Shown here piece after piece: positions 1-8,078 of a stretch of DNA of 64,000 nt. Each line of letters begins with the position of its first letter. Position 1 is the first letter of the stretch. The notes beneath the pieces were generated by a model. The model was not told the origin of the DNA, did not search any database, and saw only the letters and a list, made by a program, of their open reading frames with translations. Made by a program: the position numbers and the translations under genes. Source of the stretch: CAADGU01 sp964581605 (GTDB lineage: Bacteria > Chloroflexota > Anaerolineae > Promineifilales > Promineifilaceae); contig CAZOPF010000003.1 of NCBI GenBank assembly GCA_964581605.1, forward strand, positions 59,966-123,965. The letters are read 5' to 3'.

Positions 1-24
1 GCGCCATAGGGCAGGAGGCAGGCC

Positions 25-1449
25 ATGCACCGCCAGAAATTATTCCAGATAAGCGTGTTTTTGATAACGATGGGCATTTTCACATTTGTCGCCTGCCAAT
101 CAGCCGAACCGCAGGTGGTGGAAGTCACCCGTGTTGTCACCGAAACGGTGGTAGAAACGGTGACAATGGAAGGCGAAGAAGCAGTGATAGAAGTGACGCG
201 GGTCGTCGTCGAAACAGTAGTGGGTGAACCGGAAATCGAACCCCCCATTGACGAGCAACAAACCCAGCCCGGCGATTCCCCCTTTTCCAGAGGCAGCGAA
301 GGCGACGCCATCCCCCTGCCCACTCCGGCCACCGGCCCCAAAGTCGAGAACGGCATATCACCGTTGGCTGCCACAACCAACGATGGGGTACGGGCGGCCG
401 TAGACATTCCCCTGGCCGAAAGCAGCCGCCTCAGCGCCGGGGTGGTGAATGACAATGAACAGTGGGCCGACTATCTGGCCTATCTGCAAGCATACCCTGC
501 CGCCGACATCATCCCTCTGGATGTCAGCGAGCGGCACACCATTCAACTGCTGGATGCGGCGGGGCAGCCCATACCGGGGGCGCTGGTGCAGATCACGACC
601 AATGGCGAATCGGTGACGGCGCTGCGCACGCACAGTGATGGTTCAGCCCTGTTTTTCCCGCGCCTCTATGACCTGCCAGCGGGCAACTACCTGGCAACGG
701 CCGTGTATGGAGAGCAAACTGTTTCCCTTCCCCTGGCAACCGGCGGCGTTGGCGACACATGGCAACTGGTCTTAGGCGCGGAACAGGAGGCGGCTACGGC
801 CGTGCCTCTGGACATCCTCTTCCTCATAGACGCCACCGGCAGCATGGATGACGAGATCCGCCAGCTCAAAGACAACATGGTGGCCATCGCCATGCAAATC
901 AACGCCCTGCCTTCCCAGCCCGATGTTCGCTTCGGTTTCGTCACCTACCGCGACCGCACCGACGATCTACTGCTCAACGTCCATCCATTCACGGCCGAAT
1001 TAGAATCATTCGTCGCCGCTCTGGCCGACATCGAAGCCTACGGTGGCGGCGACTACCCAGAAGATTTACACGCCGGGCTTTTCAGCGCCATCCAGGCAAT
1101 AGATTGGCGGCAGGAAGGCAGCGTCAGCCTCATCTTTCTCATTGCCGATGCCCCGCCCCACCTGGATTACCCCGACCAGGATGATTACACCGTCCATCTG
1201 CGGCAAGCAATGGCCCAAGGGATCAAGATTTACCCCATCGCCAGCAGCGGATTGGATACGCAGGGGGAGTACATTTTCCGGCAGTTGGCACAGGTGACGA
1301 ACGGCCGTTTCATCTTCCTCAACCCCGGCAATCCCGATGTTGGTACCGGTGATGAATCAACTTTTGTCGTTACCAATTTTGCCGTGGCTGACCTGGATAA
1401 CCTGATTGTGCAAATTGTGACCGAAGAATTAGCCCCGTTGAACCCCTGA
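25..1449 (+). CDS. VWA-domain lipoprotein
   Basis: Predicted surface lipoprotein of 474 residues. The N-terminus has a basic/hydrophobic signal ending in a lipobox (F21-V-A-C24). It is followed by a valine/threonine-rich stretch with two VEVTRVV-like copies, a pattern I associate with Anaerolineae lipoproteins, and a Pro-rich linker. Residues about 165-250 look like a carboxypeptidase-regulatory/Ig-like fold. From residue 263 there is a von Willebrand factor A domain with the MIDAS motif D269-A-T-G-S273, then TYRDRTDD and GGGDYPEDLHAG segments typical of VWA cores. Start chosen because AGGAGG at 13-18 sits 6 nt before the ATG. Likely role is metal-dependent protein or ligand binding at the cell surface; the ligand is unknown. 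It is followed directly by a hairpin terminator. Confident about fold and export, not about function. Confidence 0.85.
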   Translation: MHRQKLFQISVFLITMGIFTFVACQSAEPQVVEVTRVVTETVVETVTMEGEEAVIEVTRVVVETVVGEPEIEPPIDEQQTQPGDSPFSRGSEGDAIPLPTPATGPKVENGISPLAATTNDGVRAAVDIPLAESSRLSAGVVNDNEQWADYLAYLQAYPAADIIPLDVSERHTIQLLDAAGQPIPGALVQITTNGESVTALRTHSDGSALFFPRLYDLPAGNYLATAVYGEQTVSLPLATGGVGDTWQLVLGAEQEAATAVPLDILFLIDATGSMDDEIRQLKDNMVAIAMQINALPSQPDVRFGFVTYRDRTDDLLLNVHPFTAELESFVAALADIEAYGGGDYPEDLHAGLFSAIQAIDWRQEGSVSLIFLIADAPPHLDYPDQDDYTVHLRQAMAQGIKIYPIASSGLDTQGEYIFRQLAQVTNGRFIFLNPGNPDVGTGDESTFVVTNFAVADLDNLIVQIVTEELAPLNP

Positions 1450-1457
1450 AAAGAGTA

Positions 1458-1483
1458 AGAGGCCAAGCTCTCGCTTGGCCTCT
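1458..1483 (+). terminator. hairpin terminator after the VWA gene
   Basis: Perfect 10-bp inverted repeat (AGAGGCCAAG / CTTGGCCTCT) with a 6-nt loop, 8 nt after the VWA stop codon. The following bases are only weakly T-rich, so it may act as a Rho-assisted or processing hairpin. Confidence 0.6.
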
Positions 1484-1534
1484 TGCTATGGAAGTAAACG
1501 TATAACCTGTGAAGTAAACCAGGCAGGGCGCCCG

Positions 1535-1657
1535 CTTTACAACAACCCGATTCAACAACTCGCCAGGGCCGCCACCGTGGACATGGCTTAGGCCCAATAC
1601 CCCTGGCAGGATATTAGCGCCACCCCGATCAAAAAAATGTTAAGTGAAGCCGTCTAA
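1535..1657 (+). pseudogene. possible 3' remnant of a glycosyltransferase gene
   Basis: One forward frame across 1535-1657 reads LYNNPIQQLARAATVDMA, a stop at 1589-1591, then AQYPWQDISATPIKKMLSEAV and a final stop. This resembles the C-terminal tail of GT4 glycosyltransferases (a leucine/alanine-rich helix, then YxW, then an amphipathic end). No start codon or catalytic core is present. The rest of 1484-1825 holds nothing else I can recognise. Identification rests on a short family-like pattern only, so it is tentative. Confidence 0.25.
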
Positions 1658-1825
1658 AAGCGCCGTCGGAGAGTTCAACTCTACCACTTATCTTTGGCTG
1701 CCGGGACTGCTCCACAGAGCCGTCACCAGGTCAAACCTTTTTATTTACTTGTTTGACTCGTCGCGCCTGCTTTGTTACGGCGGCTTCTAGCTCTAATAAT
1801 ATGCCAGAAACCTGGATTTCCTAAG

Positions 1826-1860
1826 TGTCAGATGTCATAGCGAAAATATGACATTTGTCA
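1826..1860 (-). terminator. hairpin after the mutase-epimerase operon
   Basis: Fourteen-base arms (TGTCAGATGTCATA against TATGACATTTGTCA, two mismatches) around a 7-nt loop, beginning 1 nt past the epimerase stop on the minus strand. Its position suggests the end of the mutase-epimerase transcript. There is no strong T-tract. Confidence 0.45.
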
Positions 1861-1861
1861 A

Positions 1862-2404
1862 TCAGCCATCTTCCGATGAAGAATCTTCGTGACGGCCGTG
1901 CCGGATGCCAGAGAGGAACGCTTTGGCCCCGGTGGTATACAGTGTACGGCCGTCGCGTAATCGCTGCCGCACCCTTTCTTTAGATTCAGCGGGTACGGCC
2001 GTTGCCGGCAACTCATAAAGCTCCACCAACACCCCACCTGTACCCTTCGGATGCACAAACGCAATCTTCTTCCCATCCGCACTCATTGTCGGCTCTTCGT
2101 TAATCAACGGCACATTCGCCTTCTTCAACCGGGCCAACGTCGCCGCCATGTCATCCACCTCAAAACAAATGTGGTGCATCCCCGGCCCCCGCTTCTCCAG
2201 ATACTTTGCCACCCCGCTGGCCGGATCAATCGGTTCCAGCAGTTCAATATCGCTCTCCCCCACCGGAATAAACGCCACATCCACCCCCTGTTCCGCCACC
2301 CGCTCCTGATGGCTGACCTCCAACCCCAACGCCGCCGCCCAAAAGCCGGTCGCGTCCTCCAATTTCGGCACCACAATCGCAATATGGCTGATTTTCTTAA
2401 TCAT
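1862..2404 (-). CDS. mce: methylmalonyl-CoA epimerase with C-terminal extension
   Basis: Interconverts (S)- and (R)-methylmalonyl-CoA in propionyl-CoA metabolism. Vicinal-oxygen-chelate fold in the first ~133 residues. Likely metal ligands are H7 (KISHIAIVV), H77/H78 (MHHICFEV) and E128 (VLVELYE), matching the His/His/Glu pattern of the family. Start supported by AGGA at 2412-2415, 7 nt upstream. It lies 38 bp downstream of the mutase large subunit on the same strand, so the two are an operon. The protein is 180 aa where the family is usually 130-150: residues ~134-180 form a charged, Ser/Arg-rich tail with no counterpart I recognise. The tail codons include octamer copies at 1892, 1946 and 1995, so it may be a neutral read-on past the original end. 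Confidence 0.88.
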   Translation of the reverse strand: MIKKISHIAIVVPKLEDATGFWAAALGLEVSHQERVAEQGVDVAFIPVGESDIELLEPIDPASGVAKYLEKRGPGMHHICFEVDDMAATLARLKKANVPLINEEPTMSADGKKIAFVHPKGTGGVLVELYELPATAVPAESKERVRQRLRDGRTLYTTGAKAFLSGIRHGRHEDSSSEDG

Positions 2405-2422
2405 CGGTTTTTCCTGCTGTCA

Positions 2423-2442
2423 CGCGATTTTGCAAAATCGCG
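2423..2442. repeat. 20-bp perfect palindrome between mutase and epimerase genes
   Basis: CGCGATTTTG followed immediately by its exact reverse complement CAAAATCGCG, filling half of the 38-nt spacer in the mutase-epimerase operon. It could be an intercistronic RNA hairpin or a protein-binding site. Function unknown. Confidence 0.6.
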
Positions 2443-4104
2443 TTACAAATCTATATTCGGTTGATACTCCCCCCACACACCGCGCAGCGTATGGCAAATT
2501 TCGCCCAACGTCACATCCTGTTCCACGCACTCCACAAAAAGCGGCATCAAATTTTCCGAAGACGAAGCCGCCTGCGCCAGTTGGCCGCGCAGTTCCGCCA
2601 CCTTTGTGTTGTCTCTTGCATCCCGCAAAGCCGCCAGATGCGCCCGCTGCCCGGCCTCCATTGCCGGGTCTAACTTCATCATCTCAATGCTCAACTGCTC
2701 ATCGGCCTGCACAAACTTGTTCACGCCCACCACAATCTCCTGTTCCTCTTCCAACGCCCGCTGGAATTGGTAGGCTGCTTCCTGAATTTCGCGCTGCACA
2801 TAGCCCGCTTCAATCGCCGTCAACATGCCGCCCATCTCATCAATGATTTTGATGTATTCGGTGGCGCGGCTTTCCAATTCATCCGTCAGGTATTCGATGT
2901 AATACGAACCGGCCAGCGGGTCAATGGTGTCCCCCACGCCGCTCTCGTAGGCGATGATTTGTTGGGTGCGTAGGGCAATTTGGGCGGCTTCGGCGGTGGG
3001 CAGGGCCAGGGCTTCGTCACGGCCGTTGGTGTGCAAACTCTGCGTCCCCCCCAGCACCGCCGCCAACGCCTGCAACGCCACCCTTACCACATTATTCTCC
3101 GGCTGCTGCGCCGTCAACGTGCTGCCCGCCGTCTGCGTATGGAAGCGCAACTGCCAGCTTTTAGGGTTCTTCGCGCCAAACCGCTCGCGCATGATCCTGG
3201 CCCACAAACGGCGGGCGGCGCGGAATTTGGCGACCTCCTCCAAAAAGTTGTTGTGCGCATTAAAGAAAAAGGAGATTTGATCGGCGAAGTTGTCCACATC
3301 CAGCCCGGCATCAATGGCCGCCTGCACATAGGTAATGCCATCGGCCAGTGTGAAGGCGATCTCCTGCACGGCCGTGCTGCCCGCCTCCCGAATGTGATAC
3401 CCCGACACGGAAATGGTGTTCCAATGGGGCACTTCGCGGGCGCAATAGTCAAACACATCGGTAATCAACCGCATAGACGGCCGGAGCGGGAAAATATACG
3501 TCCCCCGCGCAATGTACTCTTTAAGAATGTCATTTTGAATCGTGCCACGCAATTTGTTGGCGGGTACACCTTGCTGTTTACCCACCGCAATCACCATCGC
3601 CAGCAAAATGGCGGCCGGCGCATTGATGGTCATGCTGATGCTCACCTTATCCAGCGGAATGCCATCCAGCAAAATTTGCATGTCGCGTAAACTTGGGATG
3701 CTCACGCCCACCTTGCCCACCTCGCCCAACGCCATCGGGTCATCCGCGTCATAGCCAATCTGCGTGGGCAAATCAAACGCCACCGACAGGCCGGTTTGCC
3801 CCTGGGCCAGCAGGAATTTGTAGCGTTGGTTGGATTCAACGGCCGTGCCAAAACCCGCATACTGCCGCATCGTCCAAAACCGCCCCCGGTACATCGTCGG
3901 CTGCACCCCCCGCGTAAACGGGTATTCGCCTGGAAACCCTAGCTTCTCTTCATAATCAGAGTCAGGGTGTGACAGCAAATAAATGGGGGCAATTTCAATG
4001 TTGGAGGAGGTTGTAAACGGGTTTTTCCTTTCAGGGAAACGATGTCGAAAAGGGTTGAGAACGTTTTGTTCCCATTCTGTCTGGCGCTCTTTTAGTGGTT
4101 TCAT
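2443..4104 (-). CDS. acyl-CoA mutase (methylmalonyl-CoA mutase type), large subunit without B12 domain
   Basis: 553-residue TIM-barrel subunit of the adenosylcobalamin-dependent mutase family. Diagnostic stretches are [58 protein letters not shown] and [17 protein letters not shown]. The cobalamin-binding C-terminal domain (DxHxxG) is absent, so the B12 subunit must be encoded elsewhere, as in other split mutases. By alignment from memory with Propionibacterium MCM, the CoA-carboxylate Arg207 and His244 are kept (R212, H237), but the Tyr89 position is Gln68, so the exact substrate is uncertain. A longer frame begins at 4170, but its first 22 residues precede a TATAAT at 4112-4117. I place the start at 4104, apparently leaderless. 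The epimerase follows, supporting a methylmalonyl-CoA role. Confidence 0.88.
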   Translation of the reverse strand: MKPLKERQTEWEQNVLNPFRHRFPERKNPFTTSSNIEIAPIYLLSHPDSDYEEKLGFPGEYPFTRGVQPTMYRGRFWTMRQYAGFGTAVESNQRYKFLLAQGQTGLSVAFDLPTQIGYDADDPMALGEVGKVGVSIPSLRDMQILLDGIPLDKVSISMTINAPAAILLAMVIAVGKQQGVPANKLRGTIQNDILKEYIARGTYIFPLRPSMRLITDVFDYCAREVPHWNTISVSGYHIREAGSTAVQEIAFTLADGITYVQAAIDAGLDVDNFADQISFFFNAHNNFLEEVAKFRAARRLWARIMRERFGAKNPKSWQLRFHTQTAGSTLTAQQPENNVVRVALQALAAVLGGTQSLHTNGRDEALALPTAEAAQIALRTQQIIAYESGVGDTIDPLAGSYYIEYLTDELESRATEYIKIIDEMGGMLTAIEAGYVQREIQEAAYQFQRALEEEQEIVVGVNKFVQADEQLSIEMMKLDPAMEAGQRAHLAALRDARDNTKVAELRGQLAQAASSSENLMPLFVECVEQDVTLGEICHTLRGVWGEYQPNIDL

Positions 4105-4111
4105 AGATGTG

Positions 4112-4117
4112 ATTATA
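4112..4117 (-). promoter_or_regulatory. -10 element (TATAAT) of the mutase operon
   Basis: Perfect TATAAT on the minus strand ending 7 nt before the chosen ATG at 4104, with no Shine-Dalgarno sequence in between. No good -35 is seen at 16-18 bp. It implies a leaderless or near-leaderless mRNA. Confidence 0.55.
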
Positions 4118-4261
4118 CGCCAGATGAGGAACACGGCGATAACACCATAAGTCAACGATTTGGGGTGCAATTTGTCAATAAATTCCCTCTTGTAAAGCAG
4201 TTTACATAGCGGATGTAGTAAAGCAACATATCAGGATTTTTATCTTCATTGTAAGATATGG

Positions 4262-4287
4262 TCATCGTTCAAAAGCAAGAACGATGA
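4262..4287. repeat. 9-bp-stem hairpin in divergent intergenic region
   Basis: TCATCGTTC and GAACGATGA flank an 8-nt loop, in the 371-bp region between the divergent mutase and response-regulator genes. The rest of that region holds a pyrimidine-rich tract (4301-4335) and the terminator at 4338. No gene is seen. Confidence 0.4.
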
Positions 4288-4337
4288 ACCTCAAAAATCC
4301 AATTTTCCTCCTTTTCTCCTTCTTCTCCTCTTCCCGC

Positions 4338-4364
4338 AAAAAGCCTCGCCCCGCGAGGCTTTTT
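4338..4364. terminator. bidirectional intrinsic terminator
   Basis: Perfect 11-bp stem AAAAAGCCTCG / CGAGGCTTTTT with a 5-nt loop. The A-run and T-run make it work on both strands. It lies within the reading frame that extends upstream of the response regulator, which argues against any start before it. Confidence 0.8.
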
Positions 4365-4439
4365 GTGTTTCTGGCTTGTTTGTCGTTGGCCAGGCTCCAG
4401 ACTCGAAAGGTTTCAAAAACCCTCCGGTCTTCTAACAAG

Positions 4440-4469
4440 TTGGTTCAACCAATGGGAAATAGCTATACT
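4440..4469 (+). promoter_or_regulatory. promoter of the response-regulator gene
   Basis: TTGGTT (4440-4445), 18-bp spacer, TATACT (4464-4469). The -10 ends 6 nt before the ATG at 4476 and no Shine-Dalgarno is present, so the transcript is probably leaderless. Confidence 0.55.
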
Positions 4470-4475
4470 TGGAAT

Positions 4476-5135
4476 ATGGCAAATTTGCGAATCCTTCTGG
4501 TAGATGATCATGAAGTGGTGCGATTGGGGTTGAAGAGCTTGATTGAACGGCACGCCGGTTTTGAAGTTGTAGCGGAGGCGGCCTCACAGCATGAGGCGGT
4601 GCAAAAGGCGTTGACGTATGATCCGGACATTGTGGTGATGGATATTCGGCTGGCCGGTGGTAGTGGCATTGAGGCATGTGAGCAGATTATGGCGCAACGG
4701 CCGTCTACCAAAATCATTATGCTCACCTCCTATGCTGAAGACGAAATGCTCTTTTCCGCCATCCGCGCTGGGGCTGTGGGCTACGTCCTCAAACAAGTGG
4801 GGGGAAATGATGTGATTCGCGCCATTGAAGCCGCCGCCCGCGGCGAAGCCACCCTGGACCCCTCGCTGACGCAGCGTATTTTTGACGAGATGCGCCGTTC
4901 CATCAAACAAGAAGAAGCAACCGCCTTCAACGAGTTGACTTCTCAGGAAATGCACGTTCTGGCGCTTATTGCCGAAGGCAAGACCAACCGCGAAATCGCC
5001 CAGACACTTTATCTCAGCGAAGGTACGGTACGCAACTATGTCAGTGGCATCCTTTCTAAGCTGCAAGTCTCTAACCGCGCTGAAGCAGCCGCTTATGCCA
5101 TTCGCCATCATTTGAAGGATTATTTACAAAGCTAA
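4476..5135 (+). CDS. NarL/FixJ-family response regulator
   Basis: Two-component transcription factor of 219 residues. The receiver domain has the acidic pair D10-D11, phospho-acceptor D56 (DIVVMDIRL), the conserved Thr/Ser (IIMLTSYAED) and the Lys (GYVLKQVGG). The C-terminal LuxR-type helix-turn-helix is LTSQEMHVLALIAEGKTNREIA followed by LSEGTVRNYVSGILSKL. Start at 4476 because the receiver begins there (MANLRILLVDDHE) and a promoter ends 6 nt upstream; the upstream frame runs through a terminator. Its partner kinase begins 42 nt after the stop, with a strong terminator between them. Target genes cannot be deduced. Confidence 0.92.
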   Translation: MANLRILLVDDHEVVRLGLKSLIERHAGFEVVAEAASQHEAVQKALTYDPDIVVMDIRLAGGSGIEACEQIMAQRPSTKIIMLTSYAEDEMLFSAIRAGAVGYVLKQVGGNDVIRAIEAAARGEATLDPSLTQRIFDEMRRSIKQEEATAFNELTSQEMHVLALIAEGKTNREIAQTLYLSEGTVRNYVSGILSKLQVSNRAEAAAYAIRHHLKDYLQS

Positions 5136-5175
5136 ACCTGACAGGTCAGTAGAGACCTGTCAGGTTTTTTGTTTT
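5135..5175 (+). terminator. strong intrinsic terminator between regulator and kinase
   Basis: Perfect 13-bp stem (AACCTGACAGGTC / GACCTGTCAGGTT) with a 6-nt loop, followed by TTTT, G, TTTT. It starts on the last base of the regulator stop codon and ends 1 nt before the kinase ATG at 5177. No ribosome-binding site fits between hairpin and start, so kinase expression probably depends on read-through or an internal start. Confidence 0.85.
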
Positions 5176-5176
5176 G

Positions 5177-6313
5177 ATGAGCAACGGCCGTACTCCCCAC
5201 GACATTCTCCGCGCTTTACATCAGGCCACCCTCTCGATTGCGGAATTAGATGATCTGCACAAAGTGTTACAGCGCATTGTAGATGCCGCCCGTGACCTGG
5301 TGGGTGCGCAATATGCTGCCTTAGGAGTGCCCAATAATGATGGTTATCTGGAAGCATTTGTCCACAGTGGCATGGCCCCGGATATCGTTATGCTCATTCC
5401 CCATTTTCCCAAAGGGTTAGGGCTACTGGGAGAAATTATTCACACTGGCCAGCCTATTCGCATCCCTCGCATTGAAGACGATCCCCGCGCTGTTGGTTTT
5501 CCACCTGGGCACCCGCCGATGATCCCCTTTTTGGGTGTGCCGGTGATGGCTGGCGAAGAAATGTTGGGCAATCTGTACCTGACGAACAAGCTGGAGGCAG
5601 CTGAATTTACGGTCGAAGACCAGGAAATAGTGGAATTTCTGGCGGCTCATGCGGCTGTGGCTATTCAAAACGCCCGGCTGTATGAACAAGTGAGCCGGTT
5701 GGCAATTATTGAAGAACGCACACGCATTGGCATGGATTTGCACGATGGCATTATTCAATCCATTTACGCTGTCGGGCTGACGTTGGAGTCGGCACGGCTG
5801 GCGCTGCCGGGTGCGCCAGATGAGGCGGACATGCTCCTGCGCCGGGTGATCGAAGGGCTGAATGACACCATCCGGGATATTCGCAATTACATTTTAGATT
5901 TGCGGCCGCATCGTTTTCGAGGTGATTTGCAGGAGGGTCTGGAGCGGTTGGTGCGAGAGTTCCAGGCGAACACTATGATTCCAGTAGAGTTGCAGGCCGA
6001 GGTAGAAGATATGCTCACGATGCCTACGGCCGTTGCACGTGCCCTCTTTCTCACTACCCAGGAAGCGCTGGCCAATGTGGCCCGCCATGCCAATGCTTCT
6101 CATGTCATCATCCGGCTGAGGCGGCGCGAGTCGGTCATTGATATGACGATACGAGATGATGGCCAGGGATTTAACCGTGCGGCCCGGAACTATTCTGTTG
6201 GACATGGTCTGTCTAATATGCGTGCCAGAGCAGAAGATTTGGGGGGGAAATTTTCGATTCAGTCAGCACCAGGGGAGGGCACGACTGTGCAGCTCATTCT
6301 CCCAGATCGCTAA
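5177..6313 (+). CDS. GAF-domain sensor histidine kinase (HisKA_3 type)
   Basis: Cytoplasmic NarX/DegS-like kinase of 378 residues. A GAF sensor domain covers about 20-170. The dimerisation/phospho-acceptor helix is IEERTRIGMDLHDGIIQS with H189. The HATPase_c domain has an N-box (TTQEALANVARHANASHV) and G-boxes (DDGQGF, GHGLSNMRARAEDLGG, GEGTTVQL). No transmembrane segment, so the GAF domain probably senses a small internal ligand or redox/gas signal. The frame opens with TTG at 5174; I choose ATG 5177. There is no Shine-Dalgarno because the preceding 40 nt are a terminator. Cognate partner is the upstream NarL-type regulator. High confidence for the family, none for the signal. Confidence 0.92.
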   Translation: MSNGRTPHDILRALHQATLSIAELDDLHKVLQRIVDAARDLVGAQYAALGVPNNDGYLEAFVHSGMAPDIVMLIPHFPKGLGLLGEIIHTGQPIRIPRIEDDPRAVGFPPGHPPMIPFLGVPVMAGEEMLGNLYLTNKLEAAEFTVEDQEIVEFLAAHAAVAIQNARLYEQVSRLAIIEERTRIGMDLHDGIIQSIYAVGLTLESARLALPGAPDEADMLLRRVIEGLNDTIRDIRNYILDLRPHRFRGDLQEGLERLVREFQANTMIPVELQAEVEDMLTMPTAVARALFLTTQEALANVARHANASHVIIRLRRRESVIDMTIRDDGQGFNRAARNYSVGHGLSNMRARAEDLGGKFSIQSAPGEGTTVQLILPDR

Positions 6314-6341
6314 GTCATTAGTCAATTGCCAATTGTCCATT

Positions 6342-6755
6342 TTATTCGGCCAATTCCTCCGCCGCCCATACCAAAAAGTCAGTCACCGTAACAATGCCCA
6401 CCAGCGTGCCGGCATCTACTACCGGCAATGCGCCAAACTTATAAAGAGCTAACATTTCAGCGGCTGTGGCCGCAGGTGTGTCTGGCGATACCGTAATTGG
6501 ATTAGGGGTCATGCAGCTTGCGGCCGTCACTTTATCCAGTAATTCTTCGTCCTGCCAACGGCCGTGCAGCAAAATCGGCGAATTCATCACCAGGCGTACA
6601 TCCCGGTCTGTGATAATGCCCACCAGGCGGCCGTTATCCAGCACAGGCAGTTGGCGGCATCCCTGCGACTTCATCACACCCACGATAGTGCGCAACGAGG
6701 TATCTGGCGTGACTGTACTGGGAATGAGCGTCATTAAATCATTGACGGTTAACAT
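6342..6755 (-). CDS. tandem CBS-domain protein
   Basis: 137 residues made almost entirely of two CBS motifs (about 8-60 and 79-135, each ending in LVGIITDRD / LVGIVTVTD). CBS pairs (Bateman modules) bind adenine nucleotides and regulate partner proteins. As a stand-alone protein its partner is unknown. Start supported by GAGGAG 8-9 nt upstream on the minus strand. Short repeats of the GTCAATTG type lie just beyond its 3' end (6315-6341). The flanking genes do not suggest a specific pathway. Confidence 0.9.
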   Translation of the reverse strand: MLTVNDLMTLIPSTVTPDTSLRTIVGVMKSQGCRQLPVLDNGRLVGIITDRDVRLVMNSPILLHGRWQDEELLDKVTAASCMTPNPITVSPDTPAATAAEMLALYKFGALPVVDAGTLVGIVTVTDFLVWAAEELAE

Positions 6756-6876
6756 GTGGTTGTCTCCTCAAACAGTTTATTTGCAGTGTAACGAATGTAC
6801 CTGGCTGTAAGTGATTGATAAATGTCATCAACGGCCGTGACTTTGCTCAATCTCCCCATCTCTCAGTGTCATAATC

Positions 6877-7872
6877 TTATACAAACCCTGATTTCAACAC
6901 GTGCATATAATTTGCCCGTTCAAAAGCAGCCGGGTCAGCAACATTGGGTTGGCTCATACGGCCGTGCAATGGCTGTAACGCCTTATGCCCATGCTCATCT
7001 AGCCACCAATCCAACTCCGCCAAAATGGTGGAAATATGCTCCACACCATGTTCCAGCAGCACAGAAGCCACCTCCACTACCCTGGCACCAGCCAACACAC
7101 ATTTCAGCACATCCAACCCTGAATGGGCACCACCCGTCACTGCCAGGTCGGCTTTTACATACTGTGCCAATATCGCCACCCAGCGTAGACGCAATCGTAA
7201 CTCTCTGGCCCCACTTAACTCCAGGCTGGGGATCACCATCTCCGTTTCTGGGTCAATATCTGGCTGATAAAAGCGGTTAAACAGCACCAAAGCATCCGCG
7301 CCGGCCTGATCTAGCTGTACGGCCGTATGCGTCATCGCCGTAAAATATGGGCTAACCTTCACCGCTACCGGAATCCGAATTTTATTTTTCACACTACGCA
7401 CCAGATTCAGGTACATCTGTTCCACCTCCGCCCCTGAAATGTGCGGCTTAGTCGCCAGATGGTAAATGTTAAGCTCCAACGCATCTGCCCCAGCGGCCTC
7501 TATGAGCCGGGCATATTGCACCCACCCCCCACTGTAATACCCATTCAAACTGGCAATAATCGGAATGTTTACCGCCTTTTTGGCCTGGTAAATGTGTGCC
7601 AGATACCCACTGGCGCCCTGATTGTATTCCTCCATCTCTGGGATATGTTGTAACGTCTCTGGCAGCATAGTCTGGTTCGCGTTATGCACATCGTGAACGC
7701 CCATATCCCGAAGTTCAATTTGTTCCTCAAAAAGCGACGGCAACACGACGGCCGCGATACCAGCACTCTCCATCTGGCGAATCGTATGCACATTAGCCGA
7801 AAGCGGTGATGCGGCCGCAATTAACGGGTTCTTGAGAGTCAGTCCTAGATAAGTGGTCGTCAGGTCAGCCAT
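6877..7872 (-). CDS. dihydroorotate dehydrogenase-like flavoprotein (paralogue, not PyrD)
   Basis: 331-residue FMN TIM-barrel of the DHODH superfamily (NPLIAAASPLS, IIASLNGYY, VAVKVSPYF, DLAVTGGAHSGLDVLKCVLAGARVVEVAS). In true class 1 enzymes the substrate loop reads LNxSCPN or similar with a catalytic Cys/Ser. Here the same place reads ELNIYHLATKP, with no Cys. It therefore belongs to the DHODH-like family of unknown reaction. AGGAG lies 6 nt before the ATG. No pyrimidine gene is adjacent and it appears monocistronic. I am sure of the fold, not of the substrate. Confidence 0.85.
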   Translation of the reverse strand: MADLTTTYLGLTLKNPLIAAASPLSANVHTIRQMESAGIAAVVLPSLFEEQIELRDMGVHDVHNANQTMLPETLQHIPEMEEYNQGASGYLAHIYQAKKAVNIPIIASLNGYYSGGWVQYARLIEAAGADALELNIYHLATKPHISGAEVEQMYLNLVRSVKNKIRIPVAVKVSPYFTAMTHTAVQLDQAGADALVLFNRFYQPDIDPETEMVIPSLELSGARELRLRLRWVAILAQYVKADLAVTGGAHSGLDVLKCVLAGARVVEVASVLLEHGVEHISTILAELDWWLDEHGHKALQPLHGRMSQPNVADPAAFERANYMHVLKSGFV

Positions 7873-8078
7873 AGATTTCTCCTAAAACAATTTCCCAGAA
7901 ACCTGGGTTGCCGGGAAACAGATCATATCTGCTCCTGGCAAACCGTCCAGTTGTTTGTGATAGATGTCAGGTGCGAGTAATTACAATACGCACTCCTTTC
8001 CTGCATCTATTTGGCTAGACTTCAAATGGGGCCGTATAGAGAGATTTGGAGATGGAGAATCATTATCCGAGGCAAAAA

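Noticed and set aside
4284..4475. 64-residue N-terminal extension of the response regulator
   Set aside because: The frame runs through a perfect bidirectional terminator (4338-4364) and a promoter (4440-4469); the receiver domain starts at 4476.
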